Positions 44,101-54,700 of a stretch of DNA of 64,000 nt are shown here, piece after piece. Position 1 is the first letter of the stretch. The number at the start of each line of letters is the position of its first letter. This DNA comes from Notospermus geniculatus (Eukaryota > Nemertea > Pilidiophora > Heteronemertea > Lineidae), in the NCBI GenBank assembly GCA_002633025.1, contig NMRB01003116.1:1-64000 (forward strand). The letters are read 5' to 3'. The notes beneath the pieces are model-generated. The model was not told the origin of the DNA. It saw nothing but the letters and a program-made list of their open reading frames with translations, and ran no database searches. The position numbers and the translations under genes were made by a program.

Positions 44101-46601
44101 ATGCCGAGGGGTTCCATATGAAATATTATCTGGGTATTGAGGAAGAGGTAAAGATGACAATACCATAATTATTTGGAACACCAGTTGTGTCCGAGTTCTG
44201 CTGGGACATACATGGTGATTTCAAAGTGCCTATGCTCCTTCCGTATTCCAACTTGACCAAAGTCCAACACGGGCTACCCTGTCAAACGGGTAGGCCTACT
44301 GTGTCTGACGGACGCATGAAATTCTCCTATAGGCCCAGGTATTCACAATATTAATTTTCAATTTTGTCAGCTCTGGAACAAATACTATAACTACCGTCGC
44401 GGTCACCATGGATACACGGCCATGATGTATGTGACCCGTCCAAAAGCTAAAGGCACCATCAGGTTGAAGAGCAAAGATCCGATGGTACACCCAGAGATCG
44501 ACCCCAAATATAACACGGAGGATGATATGAACAGACTGGTTGAGGGTAAGAGACATGTTTTCAAAGTGAAATGTACCCCTGTTGTGGATGGCACGGTCTA
44601 ACTACCGTTCCTTTATGGCCTAGAGGTTGGCGCGTTGGTCAAGCCAAGCAACGTTGAGTGCGGTCAGTAGCCTACTTGAAGAAGTAGGCCTGCCCTTCTG
44701 CTTACGGTCAGTACTTGAAGTAAGTAGGCCTACCGTACGCCTACTTACTCAAAGCCTTCTCAAGCTTACGTCTCCCTCGCTTCTTTCCTTCCCAGCATGT
44801 CACTTCATGGAGAGACTAGCGAAGACATCCCCCATGCAGAAGATAGGTGCCCGCCTTCGAGCCACTGAGAGGAAGTTTCCCGGCTGTGAGCATCTCGAGG
44901 CGGGAACGGACGCCTACTGGAAGTGCTTCCTACCAAGAGCTACCATGACCATCTACCATCCAGTTGGGTCGAACAAGATGGGGTCTGCCTCCGACCAAAT
45001 GGCAGTGGTGGATCCAGAACTCAGGTAAGGGCAAGGTAGACTTCCGAAGATGTGCTCCACTGATCAGGATCCATCATGTCCATTTCGTGGAGCCAATGAA
45101 TGCCTAAAATTTGAAGTTGCGGACGCGATGGTCTTTCGCATCCACTCTTCATCAACTAGAGAAGGCGGCCCTCTCTGGGAGCGCAGTTGGGCCGACTCCC
45201 AGTTATACCCCCGTCACACTAGAGGCGGAATGAGCAGGAATGCCGTCGGAATGACAATTCGTAGTTCATTCCTGGACAATCGAAGTGCATTCTAAAAATT
45301 CTGACTGGGGTCCGACTGCGTTCGTAATGTTCCGGCCCGTTCCTGTGGTCTGTCGGAATGTTTTGAGCATGTTCAAAACTATCGAGGTGCGTTCCAAGTG
45401 GAGAAATATCGAACGGCATTTGAAGTGTATTCTATCTGCATTCTTACTGCGTTCTAAATAGTCCGACAGCCTTCCAACAGCATTTGAAACATTCTGATCG
45501 CATTCGAAGGACAATCGAAAGGTCCAGGGTCCATACCCTGCCAGTTGAGCTCAGACTCATGAAAATGTTTGATTCAGCAGCCTGTCGGGGACCATTCCTG
45601 CGGCATGCGAGATACACTCGGGAAGTTCCTGTTACATTCGAAGTACATTCCAATTGCATTTTTTTGTCTTCGAGAGGCATTCTTCGCGAATTCTTCGGCA
45701 TTCTAACCATATTCTGCAGCCATTCTGCGAGAGTTCTGACTAAATTCGAAGCGCGTTCCAAGTGTTTGAAGTGCAATCTTTCTCTCCCGAATCCAGCTCG
45801 AATTTTGCAAATTTTCTCATTCCGGCTGGTTCTGCTTGATTCCTGCTGATTCGAACTAAGTGTGACGGGGGNCGGTCAGTACTTGAAGTAAGTAGGCCTA
45901 CCATACGCCTACTTACTCAAAGCTTTCTCAAGCTTACGTCTCCCTCGCTTCTTTCCTTCCCAGCATGTCACTTCATGGAGAGACTAGCGAAGACATCACC
46001 CATGCAGAAGATAGGTGCCCGCCTTCGAGCGACTGAGAGGAAGTTTCCCGGCTGTGAGAATCTCCAGGAGGGAACAGATGCCTACTGGAAGTGCTTCCTC
46101 CCAAGAGCTACCATGACCATCTACCATCCAGCTGGGTCGAACAAGATGGGGGCTGTGTCCGACCCAATGGCAGTGGTGGATCCAGAACTCAGGTAAGGGC
46201 AAGGTAGACTTCCGAAGGTGTGCTCCACTGATCAGGATCCATCATGTCCATTTTGTGGAGCCAATGAATGCCTAAAATTTGAAGTTGCGGACGCGATGGC
46301 CTTTCGCATCCTCTTCATTAACTAGAGAAGGTGGCCCTCTCTGGCAGTGCAGTTGGGCCGACTCCCAGTTACCCCTGCACTGTTTTGTCTACAGTACCTG
46401 TAACGCCGTATCTGGCCCCCATGCCCTATTCATCCATGGTATCTTTGCAGGGTTAAAGGTGTGAAGAACCTAAGGGTCGTCGATGCATCCGTCATGCCGT
46501 TTTTGGTGTCGGCGAACCCCGAAGCAGCCACCGTCATGATAGCCGAGAAGGCCTCGGACTTAATGAAGGGGATCAAGTCGGCCAAGGATGTGAAACTGTA
46601 A
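41182..46601 (+). CDS. Gene E: GMC-family FAD oxidoreductase, tandem paralogue of C and D, with exon 9 present twice
   Basis: Exons: 41182-41308, 41638-41846, 42016-42205, 42438-42691, 42915-43082, 43369-43525, 43981-44147, 44371-44545, exon 9 as 44796-45024 or 45964-46192, and 46451-46601. With one exon 9 the total is 1827 nt, 608 residues. Domains match C and D: anchor, FAD motif, signature 1 ([18 protein letters not shown]), signature 2, then NLKDH, histidine ~537 ([10 protein letters not shown] in 9a, [10 protein letters not shown] in 9b) and Glu (PEAATVM, ~583). Each exon 9 copy is 229 nt, so using both would shift the frame. They could only work as alternatives. However, the second copy starts right after a single-n gap at 45872 and may be the other haplotype wrongly joined. 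The 3' UTR diverges from C and D after ~46650, where a hairpin has inserted, and no AATAAA is seen close by. Confidence 0.88.
45208..45871. mobile_element. DNA element with CCCCCGTCACACT ends between the two exon 9 copies of gene E
   Basis: CCCCCGTCACACT at 45208 and AGTGTGACGGGGG at 45859-45871 are perfect inverted ends. The interior (~640 bp) is full of 'gcattc'/'gaatgc' repeats and has no transposase. The right end touches the n at 45872, so the target duplication cannot be read. It lies in what would be intron 9. Confidence 0.8.
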
Positions 46602-46653
46602 TGACATCTATTTGATGACAAACACTTGATTAACTAACAGCCTGAGGATTTTT

Positions 46654-46720
46654 TTACGTATACTGAGGTGTGTCACATGATACATGTAGGTCCTATCATG
46701 TGACACACCTCAGTATACGT
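46654..46720. repeat. Perfect hairpin, 27-bp arms, 3' of gene E
   Basis: ACGTATACTGAGGTGTGTCA and its complement (tgacacacctcagtatacgt) enclose an 11 bp loop with TACATGTA. The right arm and following sequence also occur after gene D (~33545-33620), but D lacks the left arm. Confidence 0.8.
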
Positions 46721-47007
46721 AAATGAAGTCCATGGGCTGTGCAACAAATGGGGGGGGGGGCTGAATGGCATCCGGGAGACTTGGAAAATTAAAGGAGGCC
46801 ACCCATTTTCAAAAATAGTTATCTACTTTTATTCTCATCATACCCCTGGTTTTACCATTGTAACCATAACCACACATTTAACTTATGTAAACTTATCAAC
46901 ATCATTAAGGACTTGACCCTTTCTATAACAAATACTGAAGCAGGACATTCTATTACAAGGATAAGTACACCTACTACACCGGAATGAGGTACCGGAGAAG
47001 ACAGCAG

Positions 47008-47112
47008 GGCTCATATTCATAAAACTACTTAAGTCTAAGTGTGACACTTTTCTTTTGTGTTGAACAACGGATAAGTGTCACACTTAGACTGAAGTAGTTT
47101 AATGAACATGGG
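47008..47112. mobile_element. Small fold-back MITE
   Basis: 'gggctcatattcataaaact' plus 'acttaagtctaagtgtgaca' pairs with the inverse complement ending 'atgaacatgggccc', with a ~20 bp loop. Confidence 0.75.
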
Positions 47113-47549
47113 CCCAGACCTCTTTGACTACAGCTTTAACATGTCATGCTTGAATTAGGAATTATATACGGTTCATCAGCCATTTCTATGTTAGTCTCGT
47201 GGAAGACGATGTGAGAACAAGGCACACTATACATAGGCCTAGTTTAAAGGCCCCTCTAAAAATGCTTATCAATATATCCTTGCGTTCCTTGTATAGTTTG
47301 ATATCTAAAACTGGGAATGCAATGAGGAAAATATGAAGGCCTTTACCTAGTGGACTATGGCACACAGCAAAGTTTTGTGCCATATTGGACATGGTAAATT
47401 GAACAAGAAGACTGTACGACGTACAGGGTACCGAACAATGACTTGCTCCAGCAAAAACACAATGATTTGTTAAGTGAATTAAGCACTCAGTCTGACAATG
47501 GTGTGAGAGATGAACAGCCCTGTACAAAAGTGTGAAAGATTTGACAATG

Positions 47550-47970
47550 TATTATGTAAAGACCTGTGTAATCAGGCATGCGGCCAGTACAATTGGGAGA
47601 CAGATTTGCCAATGTAAAGATTGGTGTAATCAGGCGTGAGGCCAGTACAACAGGGCGACAGATTTGCCAATGTAAAGATTGGTGTAATCAGGCGTGAGGC
47701 CAGTACAACAGGGTGACAGATTTGCCAATGTAAAGATTGGTGTAATCAGGCATGAGGCCATTACAACAGGGTGACAGGTTTGCCAGTGTAAAGATTTGTG
47801 TAATCAGGCATGAGGCCAGTACAGCAGGGTGACAGATTTACCAATGTAAAGATTGGTGTAATCAGGCATGAGGCCGGACAATAGGGTGACAGACTTGCCA
47901 ACATAAAGTTTTGTGCAATCAGCCATGAGGCCTGTACAATAGGAGCTGTCAGTGAGTTGACCAATAGATG
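47550..47970. repeat. Tandem repeat array, 58-bp unit, part 1
   Basis: About seven units of 'gccaatgtaaagattggtgt', 'aatcaggcgtgaggccagta', 'caacagggtgacagattt' with exact 58-bp spacing (47608, 47666, 47724). The array is direct and has no unique spacers, so it is not a CRISPR. It stops at ~47965 and resumes at 48113. Confidence 0.9.
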
Positions 47971-48112
47971 TCACTATGCCAAATTCAATGCATATAACAG
48001 AGCCATTCATTCTTGATCGAGCACCAATCACGTAGATTTTCTTGTGTATTGGTCTGCTAGAACTTTGCTGCCATCTTTTGGCAATATGCACGGCTGACCA
48101 TGCTGACTGTTC

Positions 48113-48300
48113 CTACAGGCTGACAGATTTGCCAGTGTAAAGATTGGTGTAATCAGGCGTGAGGCCAGTACAATAGGGTGACAGATTTGCCAATGTAAAG
48201 ATTGGTGTAATCAGGCATGAGGCCAGTACCGATTTACTAATGTAAAGACCTGAGTGGTGTACAGGCCCTAGGCCTGATGGAGTGACAGATGAGGTACATG
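48113..48300. repeat. Tandem repeat array, 58-bp unit, part 2
   Basis: Three further degenerate units of the same repeat after a ~145 bp interruption that has no repeat character. 48300-49136 beyond it contains no exon or repeat that I recognise. Confidence 0.85.
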
Positions 48301-49190
48301 TAAAGATTTGCAGTTTTATAAGCACACGGCCTCTACAGTTGTTGATCAATATGAAATTTGCGGATTGAAGGTTACTAGGCCTGCCCAGTGGAGTGATAAA
48401 GTCAATGGTTCACGAACTAAACAGTTTGGCAATCCAAGCAAATTGTGGAATGTTTAATCTGCATGCCATGCTTTTTGGACGGTTTCACAACTAACCCCTG
48501 AAACATAAACTCCTGGAATGCTTTGCAGACTAGATTAACATCATACCTCAGTGTCATGCACGACAGGGCCTAAATGACCAAAGGGTCACTCTTCAGAGGT
48601 CAGGAGAACATCATAGGGATGCACCATGAACAATACAAATGTACTTCGTTTCTGACTCGTCATCCATTCTGATATATTCAAGCAAAAATCTTCGTTTTAC
48701 ATTTGAAATAGGAAATTTGAGGCACCAGCAGCAATGACGTTATATCACAGATGTCTGGAGGGAAAAAAACGACTTATCTGATTAAAACTGAACACGGTTT
48801 CCAAATGAACGGATTCCTGGAATGATTCGAAAATAATTATAGGCTTAAGCAGTTCAACGGACCTACAACCTCCTATCATGATATGTGAAAATCCCCTCCA
48901 ATGGCGAAAGGCTGTCACCAGTGGGAGCATGTGCAACTGTCATAATAGCTCTACTGTGCACTTCAAGTATACCGGTACAGCAGTTTGGATTATGGCTCTG
49001 ACTTCAACCAACTGTACTCCCACTGCCTTCAGCCATTGGAAGGCAATGTAAATGACCGTCCCTGATTTATGCTAATTCTATCGTTGACGTGACTTATTTA
49101 CAAATATGTACATTTATACATAAATAACAAACAAATATTAACCCTTTCAGTGCCATTAGCAATTTCATTAAAACTGATAAACCTACCAGG

Positions 49191-49838
49191 GATGGATCCA
49201 GGATTTGGGAAAAGAGGGGGCGCCCTGTGCTAGGAACATTGAAATTTGTGTGCCAATAATTCCAGAATTTCCAGTGGTGGAGCTAGTGGGGAGGGGGGGG
49301 CAAAGGCCCCCCCCCCNATCGCTACATAATGTACCCATCTACGTTCACAGTCACTAAAAACGTGAACCAACCGTCCGGTATATTCCATCTGGACATTAGG
49401 TGCATATTTCCTATGAGTCCAGTTCTATTGATTGACCCGTGACAAGTCTTTGGCTAGCTTCGCTGTTGGCCGCTACGCGGCGCGTTGGGCCCTTGCGTCC
49501 AGGATTTGGGGAAAGAGGGGGCACCCTGTGCTAGGAACATTGAAATCCCCCCGAGCAAAAAGGGACAAAGAATTTTTTTTCCTCTAAAAGGTCATTTCCC
49601 CTCTTCAAGCCAAGTTGGTGTCAGATGTGGGGAAAATGCATCTGAGAAGATGTAGATTTTCAATTTTTGGGGGGGAGGACCCCCAGACCCCCTCCGACTT
49701 CACCCTCCAGATTACGTCAATTTTGCCTCCCTAGGCCATAAAAGCTAGCTACGCCCCTGATTTCACGATCGATTTTACAGACTCATTGGCCAAAAGGGGA
49801 GGTGTACGCCTGGGGCGCCTCCCTCTCTGGATCCGCAC
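49191..49838. mobile_element. hAT-like element nested in 49137-49998
   Basis: It starts 'ccagggatggatccaggatt' and ends 'ctggatccgcacctg', the same ends as the element at 56892-57058 (CAGGGGCGGATCC). The start is repeated at 49498 ('gtccaggatttggggaaaga') after the 49318-49499 repeat, so the interior is rearranged. A single-n gap at 49317 makes this part uncertain. Confidence 0.6.
49318..49499 (+). repeat. Dispersed repeat copy 2 (partner at 11833-12017)
   Basis: Near-identical to the copy in an intron of gene B. It begins exactly after the n at 49317 and ends where the host element restarts, so it may be an insertion or a misjoin. Confidence 0.7.
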
Positions 49839-50262
49839 CTGTTATCATCTACAGAAAACCCCGTCACACAGGTGTTCATTGGAAAGGAGTCACTGAGAGC
49901 TTTCCAACGAATACATATCTAACAGCCTTCCAGCTGCCAGTTAAGTTTTTTTTATATCTTCATTTTCAACAAAATAGACCTCAGCAGTGAAAGGGTTAAT
50001 ACATAACAACCGGAGATAGAGAAATATAGAATTCTGAAAAATGATTTGAGCAGGCCTGTGAGTGGTCTCGTTGCTTCCAGTGAGTTAAAGCTAGACGTAA
50101 AATCATGAAGTGATACGAGTGGAAGAACATCTTTGAGCACCGAAGCCAAATGAGAACCGCAGGGGAGTATATTGCTGTCATTCGTAAGTGTTGCAAGTTA
50201 TTTCATAAATTACAAAGGCCAACTCTGTTTTTCCCTACATTAAGATGAACATTAACAGCTTT

Positions 50263-50517
50263 TAACCCGTTAACTGGTTACAGCGTACTATTACGTCATT
50301 ACGAAATCCGGGGAACCCCCGAAAACACCCAAGGATCTCAGCTTGCGTAGGGCGTAATAGTACGACTTGCAAGGAAATGGCGCTTTGCAGTGCATAGGAC
50401 GTTATATCATGTCCGGAACTTTGTGTCAAATGCTTGTTTTTTGGCAAATTTTTTTCGAAGAAAGAAAAATTTTAACAAAAATTAATTACACAGTTAACGG
50501 CTGGTTAACGGGTTAAT
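50263..50517. mobile_element. MITE with TTAACCCGTTAAC ends
   Basis: TTAACCCGTTAAC at the left and GTTAACGGGTTAA at the right form inverted ends within TTAA. The interior includes 'gcgtactattacgtcattac'. A perfect small palindrome (caggaggaaataatt and complement) lies just outside at ~50525-50556. Confidence 0.65.
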
Positions 50518-51029
50518 GTATCGTCAGGAGGAAATAATTAAAATTATTTCCTCCTGGTATCGTACAGTATCGCAGCCCAAGCACGCTGACGAATGCTACC
50601 ATTTCGAGCTGTCTAGTGTGTCAAACTGAATGGAAAAACATCTACATGATGCGCAGTGACAATGGTTGGCAAGAATGACTATGTATTGCCCTTTCCAAAT
50701 GTATTGATTGCAGTTTTAAGTTTAAAGCTATCTATAAGGCATGATCTTTTCTACCCCTTCAAACTACGATGAGATGACTGGCGAATGGGATACCAACCAC
50801 CCTATATTAGTAATTCGCATGATTTTGTGCTTTTGTAATCAACAAAGACAAGGAGGGTTCTATTAACATTTTGCCCTTTTGTCAATGACATATAGGGCCT
50901 ACCTGCCTCCAAGAGGCTTAGGGTTGATATGCTGCAAGTTTCACGAGTATCATTTTCAACGCTGCCACTCAGCAACTGAAGATCTATTTGGAGCCATCCA
51001 ACATTGCCCAACTCAAGGATGTGTGGACA

Positions 51030-51520
51030 AATGGATTGATAGGACAAAGTTTCCTAGGGGAAGAACTGTCCGTGGGACAAATTTTTCTCAGGGAAGAACT
51101 CTCCATGGGGAGGAACTGACCTTGGGGACAAACCTGTCCCACTGGAAGAGCTGTCCCTCTTGGATGAACCATCCTATGGGACAGATTGTCCCCAGTGAAG
51201 AACTGTCCTGAAGGGGACAAACTGTCCCCAGGTGAAAAACTGTCCCCTGGGACAAACTCTCGAAAGGGAAAGAGCTAACCTCTAGGATGATTTGTCCCCA
51301 GGGAAGACGAAGTCTGCGGGGAAGAAATGTCCTGAATGGTCCTATGGGACAGATTGTCCCCAGGGAAGAATTGTCCTGAAGGGGACAAACTGTCCCCAGG
51401 TGAAGAACTGTCCCCTGGGACAAACTCTCCAAAGGGGAAGAGCTAACCCCTAGGATGAACTGTCCCCAGCGGAAGACAAAGTCTTTGAGGGGAAGAAATA
51501 TCCTAGGGGACACACTGTTC
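51030..51520. repeat. Degenerate low-complexity repeat of GGGGACA/TGTCCCC
   Basis: Repeated 'ctgtccccaggtgaagaact' and 'cctgggacaaactctc' text, with two longer blocks (about 51180-51290 and 51355-51470) that are near copies. Frames across it are artefacts. It lies just 3' of the Rab gene. Confidence 0.85.
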
Positions 51521-51705
51521 TCAGATCAGAAAGTGGTTATAAGGGGATTTTGGTCCTTATTAGGGCAGATGACCCTTTGGCATACTGGTAGATTCCATCA
51601 CAGGATTTGTTAAAAGCTGAAATAGCCCCCAATAGATATTGCAGTATTTTACTCTCCAATGAAACACAAACATCCAACACAAAATATTGCACATCTTTTT
51701 TTACT

Positions 51706-54700
51706 CTATGAACAACAACCCTTTTTCTTTGCCCCCTCTGGTGGGTGCTCGAGCCGTAACGCTGCTTCCATTTCCTTGTCTTCTTTCTCTCGTAAAAGCC
51801 TGAAAAGATGAAGTGAAGAGTCCCATTATACAGGCTGTCTCAGAAAAGTGTCCCTTCGTTTTTTCTACGGACCTGGATGTGCGAAGTTACAGATTTAATC
51901 CTACAGGCTGGGCCCTTATATGTGACCCTCCGGTACAAAACCAGTGTTAAGTCGCATGGAAAATGAGCCTAAACGTACCAACATGACACCAGGAGATAAA
52001 GAAGAAATAGAATCACTGAGACTTCACAACAGACAGGCAGACAATACTGAAATTGACAAATACATTGGTGCCAACTTGCCAACCTCAGAGTGTCTGATGA
52101 TTGGTTTTGTGGTGGAGGGTCACATTTGTCAGTTTCAGTGTTGTCTGTCTATTGTGAAATCTGAGTGATCCTGTCTCTATCTTTATCTCCTGCTGTCATG
52201 TCGGTACGTTTAGGCTCGTCATTTTCCATGCGACTTTACACTGGTTTTGTGGTGGAGTGTCACATATTACGATTGATACTGAGCACTATTGGGTGTCCTG
52301 CATTTGCAGATTTCTGAATAACTCACCGTGAAATCCCCTCAATGGTATCCTGTATATTGTCCCCCGTCTTAGCACTAGTTTCATAAAACAATGCATTATA
52401 AATCTGAAATGAGGAAGAGCAGATGTAAACTCCAAGATCCACAGAAATCATCCTTCTACTTTTATTTTGACCTCAGTTACATCAGATGACGCCTAATGCA
52501 ACCCTAAAGTACGAAACCAGAATCATGATAAGGTATATCTTCTACTTACATCAGCTAACTTGGTCCCATCTTTCTCCTTTATAACCCTGTCTTCCTCTTT
52601 CTCTGCTAAATCTGTTTTATTGCCGATTAAAACCACAACTGTGTTGTCTTCGACCCCTTCCTGTTGAAGAAACAGAAGAGACTGGATAACAATCAAGTAT
52701 GAGTCTCAATAGTGCACTGAACCCCTTGCAGCTGCTATATGGCACGGCTTAACCCACTGGCCATGGAGGATTTCCTTTATGGCCTAGTGAATGGTGCGTT
52801 GGCCTGTGCTAGAAGCTAAGCAACGTAGAGTGCGATCACTACGTGGATGGGTGACCGGCCCGCCTAAAGTACATCTGGCAGACCTTCCCAGTCGAATCTG
52901 GAAAGTGTAGTTTGGCACTGAGACGCAGAGTGGTGCTAAATCACTTGAGGACGAGTCATCTTTGTCCAAAGGGGAAGATGGTGCACTGAACCCATTACAG
53001 CTACTATATGGCACGTATGGCACGGCTTAACCCGCCGGCCATGGAGGATTTCCTTTATGGCCGAGTGGTTAGCACGTTGGCCTCTGTGCTAGAAGTTACT
53101 GTAAAGCAAGATAATTTCGCGGCTGGAAATTTTCGCGAATCAAGAATTACAGACATATTCGCCACAGGATATTTTCGCGAGTCTCTTCCATTTTTTTCAC
53201 GGGACCATATTTATCACTTGCGTGTACTCATATTCGCGACAAGAAATTTTCGCGACTCATACACTCTCGCGAAATTCGCGAAAATTTCCTGCACGCGAAA
53301 TTTTCCTGCTTTACAGTAAGCAATGTACATGTAGAGTGGGGTGACCAGCGCATGTACAATACAATTACAAATAGTAAATGGAAGAAGACACATCACAGCA
53401 CACTGCCTACCAAAGGTAAAAGGCAGTATTACCACTAGGAATCAGTCGGGAGTACAACTGAGCAGACGGACAGCAAAACGACTAAAGTAGTCGAACATTC
53501 TCCACAAAATCATCGCACCTCTGACATCAGATCCTTCCACCGTCCTAGTAACCAACCCATCGCCTCACATTCTTACCTGAACACTGGCCATCCAATTTCT
53601 CACGTTAGTAAAAGACGCCTCTGACGTTACGTCATACATAACGATCACACCGTCTGCCTTTCTAAAATATTGCTTGGTAATACTCCTAAACCGTTCCTGG
53701 CCCGCCGTGTCCCATAACTGTAAAGCTATAAGATGCTTGTCGACTAAAACATTCTTGACTTGAAAATCAACACCTGGAGAAGAAGAGATATTGACCACTA
53801 AAATAATATAGAGGACAAATTCATCTTGTCCAAACAAGGCCACTGACTGTGTCTTTAGCCTTGTCCCAATCATGTCATCTTTTGCGTTAACTCATAAATT
53901 ATAAATGAATTTGACCCCTACTTGACCCCGCCTCCGAGCCAATCAGAACTCGTGATCAAACCGCCGTTCGGCACTTTCTCTTCTCTTCCCACATACATTT
54001 GTAACATGGATTTTGATTGGCAGGTCAATTTGCCTTTGCACACCAATGATTGGCTGAGGCTCTGAGCTCCTCAGAAGCGGGAAATGTGATGGATTCAAAC
54101 CAGGCTAGATGGGCGTCATGCCAGATAGACTGGTGAGAATCAGATGGACAAATTTGACATCAGTTTGACATCAATTTGGTTTCACAAGTGTGACCATGTT
54201 TTTACAACAGAGGAAATTGAGAAGAACGTAGAAGAAAGTTCATACCTATTGTAGCACTAAAAGTATCTTTGAATTGATTATTACAGAATCTGTAGATGAA
54301 GCTGCTTTTCCCGACACCAGAGTCACCGACGAATACAACTTTGAAAACACGTTCTGGTGTGGTCGGAATGGCCTCCTGAAAATAAACATGAAAAGTTAGA
54401 TGGAGGGAAATCCTTGGTGAGGCAAGAATAGGAACAGAAATTTGGGGTTCACAGTTCTTTCCATCATTATCTTCTGTATTTATGGAAACATTATTAGCAC
54501 AGAAACAGATGCAGCTGATGATAGAATTGTCTTTATCGTAAACAATGCAACCAAGATACATGTAAGTTAGAATGAATCTCAATGCAAAAATTCTAAACAC
54601 AAAACACGACACCACAAATAGAGAGCAAAGTAAACATATAAACTAAGGAAAATCAAATGAAAACAGATAGCCATATTGACAAAGTAAGCACATTTATTTC

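Larger units (their letters stand above)
49137..49998. mobile_element. TTAA-flanked element with CCCTTTCAGTG ends, carrying nested insertions
   Basis: TTAACCCTTTCAGTG on the left and its near-complement CAGTGAAAGGGTTAA on the right bound ~860 bp. TTAA as target fits piggyBac-type elements. Inside it lies a second element (about 49191-49838). Confidence 0.7.

Noticed and set aside
45484-45849. A 121-codon frame inside the 45208-45871 element as transposase
   Set aside because: The sequence is a low-complexity repeat of 'gcattc' and shows no catalytic motif.
47550-48300. A CRISPR-like array
   Set aside because: Units are contiguous 58-bp direct repeats without unique spacers, in an animal genome. 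It is a minisatellite.
51944-52168. A 74-codon plus-strand frame as a small gene
   Set aside because: It lies in the arm of an inverted-repeat element in the last Rab intron and has no family match.
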